Of a DNA stretch of 64,000 nucleotides, positions 47,755-57,278 are shown in pieces (within the stretch, counting starts at the first letter, position 1; every line of letters starts with the position of its first letter). Both the position numbers and the translations under genes were made by a program. The DNA is from Blattabacterium cuenoti (GTDB lineage Bacteria > Bacteroidota > Bacteroidia > Flavobacteriales > Blattabacteriaceae): positions 124,001 through 188,000 of the forward strand of contig NZ_CP059201.1 of NCBI RefSeq assembly GCF_014251795.1, given 5' to 3'. The notes beneath the pieces are model-generated. The model was not told the DNA's origin. It did no database searches and worked only from the letters and a program-made list of their open reading frames with translations.

Positions 47755-49296
47755 ATGAAAAAAGATTTTATACTCATATTAGATTTTGAATCTCAATATA
47801 GTCATATGATTGCTAGAAGAATTAGAGATGTAGGAGTATATACTTTGTTATATCATTATAATGATATTTCTATATCTCATATAATTTCAAAAAAACCTAA
47901 AGGATTGATTCTATCGGGAGGACCTTATTCTGTTTATGAAAAAAATTCTCCATTAATATCAAAAAAATTTTTTCAAATGAATATTCCTATATTCGGTATT
48001 TGTTATGGGATGCAACTTATTTCTTTTCTTTTTGGAGGAGAAATAAAAAAATCAAAATACAAAGAATATGGAAAATCTAACTTTATCATAGATCATTTAA
48101 ATCATAGTTTATTTCATGGTATTCCCGATCAATCAATTGTTTGGATGAGTCATTTTGATGAAGTCAAAAATATTCCAACAGAATTTCAAGTAATTGGACA
48201 TACATCATCTTGTCATATTGCAGCCATGAGTCATATTAGTAAAGATATTTATGCAGTTCAATTTCATCCAGAAGTAAAAAATACAGAATATGGAGTATCT
48301 ATGTTAAAAAATTTTGTTTTTCATATTTGCAAATGTAATTCAAATTGGAAACTCAATCATTTTGTTCAAAAAACGATAAATGATATTAAACAACGTGTTA
48401 ATAAAAAAAAAGTTTTATTAGGTTTTTCTGGAGGGATAGATTCTTTTGTAACTGCTTATATTATTCATAAAGCTATTGGTAATTCTTTAAGTTGTATTTT
48501 TGTAGATACAGGATTATTACTGAAAAACGAAAAAGAAAAAATTTTTTTTTTATGTCAAAAAATGAATTTTGACATAAAAATAATAGATGCTAAAAACCGT
48601 TTTTTATCTAAACTAATTGGAATTGTGGATCCTGAAAAAAAGAGAAAAGTAATAGGAGAAGAATTTTTCTCTATTTTTCAAGAGGAATCGAAAAAAATTG
48701 AAAATGTTGAATTTATAGCACAAGGGACCATTTATTCAGATGTTATTGAATCTTCTGTTTATTTAAAAAAAAATTCTATAAAATCTCATCATAACGTAGG
48801 AGGATTACCGAAAGAACTGAAAAAATTCAAACTTATAGAACCATTAAAAGAATTATTTAAAGATGAAGTAAGAGAGATAGGAGAAAAATTAGGGATTTCA
48901 AAAGAAATTTTATATCGTCATCCATTCCCTGGCCCAGGTTTCGGTATTCGTATTATTGGAGAAATTAATGAAAAAAAAATTTCCATTTTAAAAGAAGCAG
49001 AAAATATTCTTTCGCAAGAATTAAAAAATTACGATATATACAATTCAGTGAGTCAAGCTTTTATTGTTTTACTTCCTGTAAAATCTGTAGGAATTAAAGG
49101 TGATAAACGATCATATGAATATGCAGCTATCTTACGTGTAATGAATACTGAAGATTTTATGACTGCTACTTTTTCACATTTATCTTATGATTTTTTAGAA
49201 AAAGTTTCAAATAGAATTACTAATGAAGTTGATGGAATTAATCGAATTGCATATGATATTACTTCTAAACCGCCATCTACTATTGAATGGGAATGA
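47755..49296 (+). CDS. guaA: GMP synthase (glutamine-hydrolysing)
   Basis: It aminates XMP to GMP. The 513-residue protein has a class I glutaminase domain (about 1-195) with the nucleophile in 'IFGICYGMQLIS' and 'VQFHPEVKNTEYG', a PP-loop ATP pyrophosphatase domain with 'LLGFSGGIDSFVTAYII' (about 220), and the C-terminal dimerisation domain ending 'YDITSKPPSTIEWE'. Length is normal (E. coli 525). It closes the purine block. guaB, needed to make XMP, is not in this window. A long perfect hairpin (48547-48580) lies inside the coding sequence. Confidence 0.97.
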   Translation: MKKDFILILDFESQYSHMIARRIRDVGVYTLLYHYNDISISHIISKKPKGLILSGGPYSVYEKNSPLISKKFFQMNIPIFGICYGMQLISFLFGGEIKKSKYKEYGKSNFIIDHLNHSLFHGIPDQSIVWMSHFDEVKNIPTEFQVIGHTSSCHIAAMSHISKDIYAVQFHPEVKNTEYGVSMLKNFVFHICKCNSNWKLNHFVQKTINDIKQRVNKKKVLLGFSGGIDSFVTAYIIHKAIGNSLSCIFVDTGLLLKNEKEKIFFLCQKMNFDIKIIDAKNRFLSKLIGIVDPEKKRKVIGEEFFSIFQEESKKIENVEFIAQGTIYSDVIESSVYLKKNSIKSHHNVGGLPKELKKFKLIEPLKELFKDEVREIGEKLGISKEILYRHPFPGPGFGIRIIGEINEKKISILKEAENILSQELKNYDIYNSVSQAFIVLLPVKSVGIKGDKRSYEYAAILRVMNTEDFMTATFSHLSYDFLEKVSNRITNEVDGINRIAYDITSKPPSTIEWE

Positions 49297-49298
49297 TT

Positions 49299-50138
49299 TT
49301 ATATCATCATAGAAACTAAATTATATATGTTTTTTTTTAATTTGGTTCTAGGAGAAATTAAATCGATAAATCCATGATTCATTAAGAATTCTGCTGTTTG
49401 AAATCCTTTTGGAAGATCTTTTCCTATGATTTCTCTAATTACTCTAGGACCAGCAAATCCAATAAGAGCTCCTGGTTCTGCTATATTTATATCTCCAAGT
49501 AAAGAGTAAGAAGCAGTAACACCTCCTGTAGTTGGATCAGTTAAAACGGAAATATAAGGGATTCTAGCATCACGTAATTGGGTAAGTCTAGCTATAGTTT
49601 TAGCCATTTGCATTAATGAAAAAGAGGATTCCATTATTCTTGCTCCTCCAGATTTAGAAATTAATACATATGGATATTTTTTATCAATACAATATTCGAT
49701 CGCTCTAGATATTTTTTCTCCGACTACAGATCCCATAGATCCTCCTATAAATGAAAAATCCATGCAAGATATCACAATATTTATTGTTTGAATTTTTCCC
49801 ACTCCTGTTCTAATAGCATCATATAAATTTGTTTTTTTTCTTGCTTCTTGAATTCTATCTGAATATTTTTTATAATCTTTCCATTTCATAGGATCTTTGC
49901 TCATCATTTTTACATTCATTTCTATAAATTCTCCATGATCAAAAAGAATTTCAAAATATTCTTGACTGTGAATTCTTACGTGATATCCATCTTCTGGACT
50001 AACATAAGCGTTTTTTTTTAATTCTTCTGTATCTATAATCTTTCCACTAGGAGTTCTGTACCAAATACCTTTTGGTAAATCTTTTCTATCATCTATAGAT
50101 GTTGATATATTCTTTTTTTTTCTTAAAAACCAAGCCAT
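49299..50138 (-). CDS. accD: Acetyl-CoA carboxylase carboxyltransferase subunit beta
   Basis: This subunit helps move the carboxyl group from biotin to acetyl-CoA, making malonyl-CoA. The 279-residue protein has the crotonase-like core '[24 protein letters not shown]', '[21 protein letters not shown]' and '[10 protein letters not shown]...[12 protein letters not shown]'. The N-terminal zinc ribbon of E. coli AccD has lost all four cysteines here: the region reads '[18 protein letters not shown]'. The same cysteine-free form is familiar from Flavobacteriia, so it is not decay. Its stop lies 2 bp from the converging guaA stop; fbaA is 7 bp upstream. Confidence 0.95.
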   Translation of the reverse strand: MAWFLRKKKNISTSIDDRKDLPKGIWYRTPSGKIIDTEELKKNAYVSPEDGYHVRIHSQEYFEILFDHGEFIEMNVKMMSKDPMKWKDYKKYSDRIQEARKKTNLYDAIRTGVGKIQTINIVISCMDFSFIGGSMGSVVGEKISRAIEYCIDKKYPYVLISKSGGARIMESSFSLMQMAKTIARLTQLRDARIPYISVLTDPTTGGVTASYSLLGDINIAEPGALIGFAGPRVIREIIGKDLPKGFQTAEFLMNHGFIDLISPRTKLKKNIYNLVSMMI

Positions 50139-50145
50139 GGTTATT

Positions 50146-51213
50146 TTATAAAGTATTAATATTATTCATAAATTTGAAATATTTTCTTAAAATTTTTTTA
50201 AACGATTTCTCTCCTTCTCTTAGCCAGACTCTAGGATCATAATATTTTTTATTAGGAATATGTTCCCCTTTTGGATTTCCTATTTGTTTTTTTAAATATT
50301 CTTGATTTAGATTCATATAATCTCGAACTCCACAAGTAAAAGCATACTGTAAATCAGTGTCTATATTCATTTTAACAACTCCATAATTAATAGCTTTTTG
50401 TATTTCTTCTTCTGTTGATCCTGATCCTCCATGAAAAACAAAAGAAACGGGTTTAGTCTTCGTATGAAATTTATTTTGTATGTATTCTTGTGTATTTTTC
50501 AAAATTTCAGGACGAAGTATTACATTTCCAGGTCTATAAACTCCATGTACATTACCAAAAGATGCTGCTATTATAAAATTATTACTGATTTTCATTAATT
50601 TTTCATAGGCATAAGCAACCTCTTCGGGTTGAGTATAAAGTTTTTTGTTTTCTACATTAGAATTATCTATACCATCCTCTTCTCCTCCCGTTACTCCAAG
50701 TTCTATTTCAATAGTCATTTTACTTTTATTCATTTTATCGAAATATTTTTCACAAATGTGAATATTTTCTTTTAAAGATTCCTGAGAAAGATCTAACATA
50801 TGTGAACTAAACAAAGTTTTTCCAAAACGTTTATAATGTTTCTCATTGGCTTCTATCAATCCATCTATCCATGGAAGAAAAGGTTTAGAACAATGATCTG
50901 TATGAAGAATTACTGTTGTTTTGTAATATAAAGCCAATTCATGAACATGCATAGCACAAGCTATAGAGCCTTGAATTGCTGCTTTTTGTTGATCATTATC
51001 TAATCCTTTTCCTGCATTAAAAATAGCACCTCCATTAGATAATTGAATAATAACAGGAGAATTTACTTCTGCAGCGGTTTCCATAACAGCATTGATAGTA
51101 TTAGATCCAACAACGTTTACAGCTGGTATAGAAAATACATTTTTTTTAGCATACTCGAATATTTCTGTAACAAGATCACCAGTAGCTACACCAAATGGAA
51201 ATTTTTTATGCAT
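50146..51213 (-). CDS. fbaA: Fructose-bisphosphate aldolase, class II
   Basis: A zinc aldolase of glycolysis and gluconeogenesis. The 355-residue protein (E. coli FbaA 359) has the zinc/catalytic block '[19 protein letters not shown]', '[13 protein letters not shown]', '[16 protein letters not shown]' and '[31 protein letters not shown]'. It is the E. coli-like class IIA form. It pairs with fbp in this window. The divergent helicase gene begins 66 bp away. Confidence 0.97.
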   Translation of the reverse strand: MHKKFPFGVATGDLVTEIFEYAKKNVFSIPAVNVVGSNTINAVMETAAEVNSPVIIQLSNGGAIFNAGKGLDNDQQKAAIQGSIACAMHVHELALYYKTTVILHTDHCSKPFLPWIDGLIEANEKHYKRFGKTLFSSHMLDLSQESLKENIHICEKYFDKMNKSKMTIEIELGVTGGEEDGIDNSNVENKKLYTQPEEVAYAYEKLMKISNNFIIAASFGNVHGVYRPGNVILRPEILKNTQEYIQNKFHTKTKPVSFVFHGGSGSTEEEIQKAINYGVVKMNIDTDLQYAFTCGVRDYMNLNQEYLKKQIGNPKGEHIPNKKYYDPRVWLREGEKSFKKILRKYFKFMNNINTL

Positions 51214-51279
51214 ATGTTTAAATTTTATAAAAAATATAAAAAAAATTTTTTTAATTAACTTAATAAAATAAAATTCACT

Positions 51280-53856
51280 ATGCTAGTTTCTCCATCTACA
51301 TTAAAAATATATAACGCTTCAGCTGGTTCTGGAAAAACGACTCTTTTAGTCATAAATTATCTTTATGTTTTACTCAAAAGTCCTTATCCTGATGAATTTA
51401 AAAGAGTTTTAGTTTTAACTTTTACTAAAAAGGCTTCAGAAGAAATGAAAAATCGTATTATACAGTGTATAAAAGAATTTTCAATTCAAAAAATTAAAAA
51501 AGAATATCGTTTTTTGTTTGATTATATCACAAAAAATTTCAATTTAACAAAACATCAATTATATCAACGTTCTGAAAAAATATTATTTTCTATTCTACAT
51601 GATTTCTATTTTTTTTCTAGAAATGTAAGTACAATAGATAAATTTACCTATAATATTATAAGATCTTTTTTTTCAGAAAGAGAAATCCATTTAGAAATGG
51701 ACATCGATCGGTTTTTGTTAAAAATAGTAGAAAATATATTGTACAGATTAAAAAATTCTGAAAAATGGTCAAAAGTTTTAATTCAATCTTCCTTGGAAAA
51801 ACTAAAAAAAGGAAAAAATTGGGATTTAAAAAAAGAATTATTAAAAATAGCTCATATAATGGTTAAAGAAAACAATTTTTTTCCTGTAAAAAAAATGAAA
51901 AATTATTCTTTGGAAGATTTTATTCAATTAAAAAATATTTTAATCAAAAGAACCAAAATTTTTGAAAAAGAATGTAAAAAAAAAGGAGAAAAATTTTTTA
52001 ATCTTTTAGAAAAAACTCTTATTAAAAAACATTCATTTATTCATTTAGATTTACCCAGATTTTTCCAAAAATTTAAAAATGAAAATATATTTTTGAATCC
52101 TTTTCATGAACGTATTGAAAAATATATGAAAAGAAAAATATTTTATTCAAAATATTTTTCTGACAAAAATCAAAAAATACTAATAGAAAAAAATAAAAAA
52201 AGAATACTTTCATTATATGAAGAAACAAAATTTTTATATAAAAAAAATATATCAAACTATCTTTTGGACAAACTTTTCTTAAAAAATATAAGCATATTAT
52301 CAATAATACACGAAGTAGAAAAAGAGTTCCGTTATATAATAAATGAAAAAAAAATTATTTTAAATACAGAATTGAATAAAATCCTTTATGAAAAAATTGG
52401 ACAAGAAACATTCCCAAAAATGTATGAAAAAATTGGATTACAATATCACCATTATTTTATAGATGAATTTCAGGATATTTCATTTTTACAATGGAAAAAT
52501 ATTCAAATTTTAGTTGAAAATGCATTATCAGAAAATGGATCAGCTATGATAGTAGGAGATCCTAAACAATCTATATATAGATGGAGAGGGGGTGACTCAA
52601 GTCAATTTATAAAATTAATAAATTCTAAGTCAAATTATAATAAAAAAATTAGAAGCATAGAAAAAAATTTCCGTAGCTATGAAGAAATTGTAAAATTTAA
52701 TAATTCACTTTATCAATCTATATCTAAAATATTCAATTCTACAATTTATCAAAATATATATAAGAATTATAAACAAAAAATAGATAAAAAATCTGGTGGA
52801 TATGTAGAAATCAATTTTATTAAAAATTCTAATCAAAATTACAAAGAATATATTTATTTAAAAATAAAAAATAAAATAGAAAAATTATTGAAACAAAAAT
52901 ATGCATTATCAGATATTGCTATTTTAGTCAGGAATAATAAAGAAGGTCATTTTTTATCTGAAAAACTAGTAGAAGATGGTATAGTTGTAAATACTTCTGT
53001 TTCTCTACTAATAAAAAATCATTTTGAAATACAAATCATAATAAATTTTTTATATATTATTGCTTACCCATATAATTATCGAAAAAGAGTTGTTTTAATT
53101 TTTTTATTGTCAAAAAAAGGATTTTTTCATATTAAGATGAATCATCATGATTTTATTATGAAAATTATTTTTTTACCTTTAAATCTTTTTTTAAAAAAAA
53201 TTTTTTTTAAAAACTCTTTAACATTAAACAAATTATATAATAAATCAATATACAGTATATCAGAAGATATTATTGAAGCATTTGGATTATTAAATAAAAA
53301 AAACTATGCATATATCTATTCTTTTTTAGATTTTGTTCATAGAACTACAAAAATAGCAGAAAATTCAATCATACATTTTTTAGATTATTGGGAGTTAAAA
53401 AAAGAAAAAGAAAGTATTGTGATTTCTAATAACATCAATGCTATTCGTATTATGACTATTCATCAATCTAAAGGATTGCAATTTCCTGTGGTTCTTATTC
53501 CTTTTACTGATTGGAATGTTGATTCTTCGAAAGAAGAAATATGGATAGATGTCAATCCTCATTTATATAATGGATTCAATCCTATTTATTTAGAAATAGA
53601 AAAAAATTTCAAACATATAAAACATGACAATAACATTCGTAATTTTTATGAATATTATCAATCAAATATTAAATTTGACAATATCAATTTGTTATATGTA
53701 GCTACTACCCGTTCTATTGAACAACTTATCTTATTTTCTAAACTTGGAAATGATACATCTATATCTTTTTACATTAAAAAATTTTTATGTGAAAAAAAAA
53801 TGTGGAACGAAAAAAAAAGTCAATATATATTCGGAATAGAAAAAAAAAACTATTAA
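51280..53856 (+). CDS. UvrD/RecB-type helicase lacking the C-terminal nuclease
   Basis: A superfamily 1 helicase of the RecB/AddA type, 858 residues. Motif I (Walker A) is 'NASAGSGKTTLLVIN' at about residues 12-26. Motif Ia is 'LVLTFTKKASEEMKNRI', motif II 'YFIDEFQDISFLQW', motif III 'VGDPKQSIYRWRGGD', motif V 'MTIHQSKGLQFPVVL' and motif VI 'LLYVATTRSIEQL'. Bacteroidetes relatives usually run beyond 1000 residues and end in a PD-(D/E)XK nuclease domain. Here the frame stops soon after motif VI and the lipA gene follows 4 bp later, so no nuclease is encoded. No AddB/RecC partner is in the window. All helicase motifs look intact. Confidence 0.88.
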   Translation: MLVSPSTLKIYNASAGSGKTTLLVINYLYVLLKSPYPDEFKRVLVLTFTKKASEEMKNRIIQCIKEFSIQKIKKEYRFLFDYITKNFNLTKHQLYQRSEKILFSILHDFYFFSRNVSTIDKFTYNIIRSFFSEREIHLEMDIDRFLLKIVENILYRLKNSEKWSKVLIQSSLEKLKKGKNWDLKKELLKIAHIMVKENNFFPVKKMKNYSLEDFIQLKNILIKRTKIFEKECKKKGEKFFNLLEKTLIKKHSFIHLDLPRFFQKFKNENIFLNPFHERIEKYMKRKIFYSKYFSDKNQKILIEKNKKRILSLYEETKFLYKKNISNYLLDKLFLKNISILSIIHEVEKEFRYIINEKKIILNTELNKILYEKIGQETFPKMYEKIGLQYHHYFIDEFQDISFLQWKNIQILVENALSENGSAMIVGDPKQSIYRWRGGDSSQFIKLINSKSNYNKKIRSIEKNFRSYEEIVKFNNSLYQSISKIFNSTIYQNIYKNYKQKIDKKSGGYVEINFIKNSNQNYKEYIYLKIKNKIEKLLKQKYALSDIAILVRNNKEGHFLSEKLVEDGIVVNTSVSLLIKNHFEIQIIINFLYIIAYPYNYRKRVVLIFLLSKKGFFHIKMNHHDFIMKIIFLPLNLFLKKIFFKNSLTLNKLYNKSIYSISEDIIEAFGLLNKKNYAYIYSFLDFVHRTTKIAENSIIHFLDYWELKKEKESIVISNNINAIRIMTIHQSKGLQFPVVLIPFTDWNVDSSKEEIWIDVNPHLYNGFNPIYLEIEKNFKHIKHDNNIRNFYEYYQSNIKFDNINLLYVATTRSIEQLILFSKLGNDTSISFYIKKFLCEKKMWNEKKSQYIFGIEKKNY

Positions 53857-53860
53857 TTAT

Positions 53861-54748
53861 TCATTTTACGTGTTTTTCTGCATGATAAGAAGATCGAACT
53901 AATGGTCCACTTTCAACATATTTAAACCCCATTTTTAATCCAATTTTTTTCAATTCTTGGAATTGTTCTGGAGAAACAAAAAAACGAACAGGATAATGTT
54001 TTAAAGAAGGTTGTAAATATTGTCCCATTGTCAAAATATCCACTTGAGATTCTTTGATATCTTTCATTGTTTCTATAATTTCTTCTTTTGTTTCTCCTAA
54101 TCCTAACATAATTCCTGTTTTTGTACGTATATTTCTATTCTTTTCTTTGATATATTGCAAAACTTTAAGACTTCGATCATATTGAGCTTGAATACGAATT
54201 TGTTTTGTTAGTCTAGAAACTGTTTCAACATTATGAGAAATTACCTCTGGATGCAGATCAACTATTTTATCTATTATTTTTTTTTCTCCTTTAAAATCTG
54301 GAATTAAAGCTTCTATTGTAATAAAAGGATTTAAATATCGTATTTTTTGTATAGTATGAACCCATATAGAAGAACCCATATCATGTAAATCATCCCGATT
54401 AACAGAAGTTAATACTGCATGTTTTATTTTTAATATTTTTATGGATTTTGCTATTTTTTCTGGTTCTTCCCAATTGATTTTATCAGGTTTTCCTGTTTTT
54501 ACTCCACAAAATCTACAAGATCTTGTACAAATATTTCCTAATATCATAAAAGTAGCCACTCCTTTATCCCAACATTCTCCTATATTTGGGCAACTCCCAC
54601 TTTGACAAATCGTATTCAGTTTATGCAAAGAAACTAATTTTTGCAATTCATGATAATTTTTGCTTATTGGTAGTCTTACTTTTAACCATTTTGGTTTTTT
54701 TTTAATAATGTTCATATCCTTTCCTTTCTGTTTGAATTTAATTTTCAT
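53861..54748 (-). CDS. lipA: Lipoyl synthase
   Basis: A radical-SAM enzyme that inserts sulfur into octanoyl groups to form lipoate on 2-oxoacid dehydrogenases. The 295-residue protein has the auxiliary-cluster cysteines in 'CQSGSCPNIGECW', the radical-SAM motif 'CTRSCRFC' and the C-terminal 'GPLVRSSYHAEKH' with its cluster-ligand Ser. An ATG 11 codons inside ('MNIIKKKPKW') is a plausible alternative start, since family members often begin there. lipB is not in this window. Confidence 0.96.
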   Translation of the reverse strand: MKIKFKQKGKDMNIIKKKPKWLKVRLPISKNYHELQKLVSLHKLNTICQSGSCPNIGECWDKGVATFMILGNICTRSCRFCGVKTGKPDKINWEEPEKIAKSIKILKIKHAVLTSVNRDDLHDMGSSIWVHTIQKIRYLNPFITIEALIPDFKGEKKIIDKIVDLHPEVISHNVETVSRLTKQIRIQAQYDRSLKVLQYIKEKNRNIRTKTGIMLGLGETKEEIIETMKDIKESQVDILTMGQYLQPSLKHYPVRFFVSPEQFQELKKIGLKMGFKYVESGPLVRSSYHAEKHVK

Positions 54749-54828
54749 TATTATACTATATTATACTATAAAAAATATAAAAATCAATTTTTTTTGATAA
54801 ATTTGTTAAAACGGATATTTTTATTGAT

Positions 54829-55932
54829 ATGGAAGTGTTTGTGAGAGATATAGCTGATGTACTGGAAAATTTGGCTCCTCTAGAATATGCAGAATCTTAT
54901 GATAACGTTGGATTGATAGTAGGATCACTTCATAAAAAAGTCAAAAATATATTGATAACTTTAGATCTCACGGAAGAAGTTTTTGACGAATCTATTAGTA
55001 GAAAATGTGATTTAATAATTTCTTTTCACCCTATCATTTTTATGCCTATGAAAAATATTACTGGAAAAACGTTTTCAGAAAGAATTATAATTCATGCGCT
55101 AAAAAATGATATATCTATTTATGTAATTCACACAAACTTAGATGTTGTATGGGAAGGAACCTCTTCTTATATTTCTAAATTATTACAAATAAAAAGAGAA
55201 AAGGTACTTTTTCCAAAAAAAGAAACTATAAAAAAATTAATTACCTATGTACCAATTAATTACGCTGTAAAGGTTAGAAATGCTTTGTTTGAAGCAGGAG
55301 CTGGAAATATTTCTAATTACAGTCATTGTAGTTTTAATTTTGATGGATTGGGAAGTTACATGGGAAACATGAAAACTAAACCTTTTTTTGGTAAAAAAGA
55401 AACTTTTCATATGGAAAAAGAGACTTGCATTAGTGTCATTTTTCCTGATTATAAATTAAATATAATAAGAAATGCCCTTTTTAAAAATCATCCTTATGAA
55501 GAAGTAGCTTACGAAATTTATAATCTTGAAAATGTAAATCCTTATGTAGGTATAGGTTTTGTGGGAAATCTTATAGAAAAAATGAATGAATATGATTTTC
55601 TTCTTTTTATCAAAAAAAAAATGAATATTCCTTGTATTCGACATTCCAATTTTACAGGAAAAAAAATTAAAAAAATAGCTATGATTACAGGTTCAGGACG
55701 TTTAGGAATAGAATTTTCAGTAAAAGAAGAAGCTGATGTTTTTATATCCTCTGATTTGAAATATCATGATTTTTTTAAATATGAGAAAAAAATATTAATT
55801 GTAGATATAGGACATTATGAATCTGAAAAATTTACTAAAAACTTGCTGAAATCTTTTTTAGATAAAAATTTTACTTCGATTTCTGTTTATCAATCAGAAG
55901 TTCATACTAATCCAGTTAAATATTTTTATTAA
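54829..55932 (+). CDS. NIF3-like dinuclear metal centre protein
   Basis: A 367-residue member of the NIF3/YbgI family, which forms toroidal hexamers with two-metal centres; it has been linked to GTP cyclohydrolase I-like folds, but the true reaction is unsettled. The N-terminal half has 'LENLAPLEYAESYDNVGLIVG', 'ISFHPIIFMPMKNITG' and 'IYVIHTNLDVV'. The C-terminal half has 'GSGRLGIEFSVKEEADVFISSDLKYHDF' and 'VDIGHYESEKF'. The central insert (about 125-235) is the extra PII-like domain of long family members. A TAnnTTTG-like box (TAAATTTG, 54798-54805) lies 23 bp upstream. Confidence 0.88.
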   Translation: MEVFVRDIADVLENLAPLEYAESYDNVGLIVGSLHKKVKNILITLDLTEEVFDESISRKCDLIISFHPIIFMPMKNITGKTFSERIIIHALKNDISIYVIHTNLDVVWEGTSSYISKLLQIKREKVLFPKKETIKKLITYVPINYAVKVRNALFEAGAGNISNYSHCSFNFDGLGSYMGNMKTKPFFGKKETFHMEKETCISVIFPDYKLNIIRNALFKNHPYEEVAYEIYNLENVNPYVGIGFVGNLIEKMNEYDFLLFIKKKMNIPCIRHSNFTGKKIKKIAMITGSGRLGIEFSVKEEADVFISSDLKYHDFFKYEKKILIVDIGHYESEKFTKNLLKSFLDKNFTSISVYQSEVHTNPVKYFY

Positions 55933-55934
55933 TT

Positions 55935-56720
55935 ATGGTCCATAAAAAAGCAATCACTGTCGTAGATCAATTGAGAGTACTATATCATCTTCAATTAATA
56001 GATTCTCGTATTGATGAAATACGAAAATTCCGTGGAAACATTCCTATGGAAATAAAAAATCTAGAAGAAGAACTAGATCAAATAAAAAAAAAATTAGAAA
56101 ATATTCATGAAAATATTTCTTCTATAAAAGAAAACATAAATAAGCAAAATAAAAATATTAAATATTCAGAAATTTTGATCAAAAAATATGAAAAACAAAA
56201 GGATCATATAAAAAATCATAAAGAATTATATTCTTTAGATAAAGAAATTGATTATCAAAAATTAGAAATACAATTAGCTAAAAAAATAATTAAAGAGTTG
56301 AATATTGAAATTCATAAAGAAAAAGAAATTTTAGAAAAAAAAGAACATGTATTAAAAAATAAAGAAGAACACCTTTTTCATAAAAAAAAAGAATTGAATC
56401 ATACTTTATTAGAAAACGATAAAGAAGAAAAAATTTTATTGGAGCAATCTTTATATTTTTCTAAAAAGGTAGATAATAATTTATTAAAAACCTATCAAAG
56501 AATTAGAAATGGAGTTAAAAATGGAGTAGCTGTAGCTCCAGTACAAAGAGGAGCTCCATTAGGTTCTTATTTAGCAATCACACCTCAAAAATATTCAGAG
56601 TTAATACAACGAAATAAACTTTTGATAGATGAACATAGTGGAAGAATATTAATAGATGCTGAATTAGCTGAAGAAGAAAAGAAAAAATCTTTTGTTTTTT
56701 GTTATAAAAAAAAATTATAA
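55935..56720 (+). CDS. Coiled-coil protein of the C4 zinc-ribbon (DUF164/CdsZ) family, zinc ribbon lost
   Basis: A 261-residue protein with a long coiled coil (about 35-180) and a C-terminal domain with 'VAVAPVQRGAPLGSYLAITPQKYSEL'. It matches the family usually annotated as zinc-ribbon domain proteins that follow a NIF3-like gene. The C-terminal zinc ribbon should have two CxxC pairs, but here the region reads 'LLIDEHSGRILIDAELAEEE', with no cysteines in it. It starts 2 bp after the NIF3-like gene and 3 bp before the next. The function is not established. Confidence 0.8.
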   Translation: MVHKKAITVVDQLRVLYHLQLIDSRIDEIRKFRGNIPMEIKNLEEELDQIKKKLENIHENISSIKENINKQNKNIKYSEILIKKYEKQKDHIKNHKELYSLDKEIDYQKLEIQLAKKIIKELNIEIHKEKEILEKKEHVLKNKEEHLFHKKKELNHTLLENDKEEKILLEQSLYFSKKVDNNLLKTYQRIRNGVKNGVAVAPVQRGAPLGSYLAITPQKYSELIQRNKLLIDEHSGRILIDAELAEEEKKKSFVFCYKKKL

Positions 56721-56723
56721 ATT

Positions 56724-57278
56724 ATGGTACGAACTTTTTCTTCTAGAGAAATTAAAATTCAAATCAAAAATTTTGAATTATTAGAAGTTTCTTCAGGAAA
56801 AAAAAAATTTTTAAAAGATTATTTTTCAAATAAAGCAACTGTAATAATGTTTATTTGTAATCATTGTCCATATGTTAAACATATTAATACAGAATTGATT
56901 CGTTTAGCAAATGATTTTTTACCAAAAAAAATTTCATTTTTAGCAATTAATTCTAATGATGCAGAAAAATATCCGGATGATTCTCCAGAAAATATGAAAA
57001 AAGTATATCATAAATTAGGCTATCCATTCCCTTATTTTTTTGATGAAACACAAGTAGTTGCTAAATACTATTCTGCAAAATGCACTCCTGAATTTTTTAT
57101 ATTTTCAGGAAAAGGAAATTTATGTTATCATGGTCAATTAGATGACTCTAGACCTGAAAATCATATTCCTGTTACAGGTTTAGATGTGAGAAATATATTG
57201 CAAAATATTTTAGAAGGAAAAAAAATAGATCCAATAGTAAAATTAAGTTATGGATGTAATATCAAATGGAAAACATAA
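56724..57278 (+). CDS. Thioredoxin-fold (AhpC/TSA-like) protein
   Basis: A 184-residue soluble protein with a thioredoxin fold and redox motif 'CNHCPYVKHIN' (CxxC). The 'ATVIMFICNHCPYVK' start, 'SNDAEKYPDDSPENMKK' and 'CTPEFFIF' resemble the thioredoxin-family proteins with a CNHCP motif found in many bacteria. A thiol oxidoreductase or peroxiredoxin-like role is inferred; the substrate is unknown. It overlaps the converging DHH phosphoesterase by 17 bp. Confidence 0.85.
   Translation: MVRTFSSREIKIQIKNFELLEVSSGKKKFLKDYFSNKATVIMFICNHCPYVKHINTELIRLANDFLPKKISFLAINSNDAEKYPDDSPENMKKVYHKLGYPFPYFFDETQVVAKYYSAKCTPEFFIFSGKGNLCYHGQLDDSRPENHIPVTGLDVRNILQNILEGKKIDPIVKLSYGCNIKWKT

Noticed and set aside
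53160..53225. Runs of T and A in the helicase gene as a possible frameshift site
   Set aside because: The frame stays open and the helicase motifs V and VI follow in frame, so there is no disruption.
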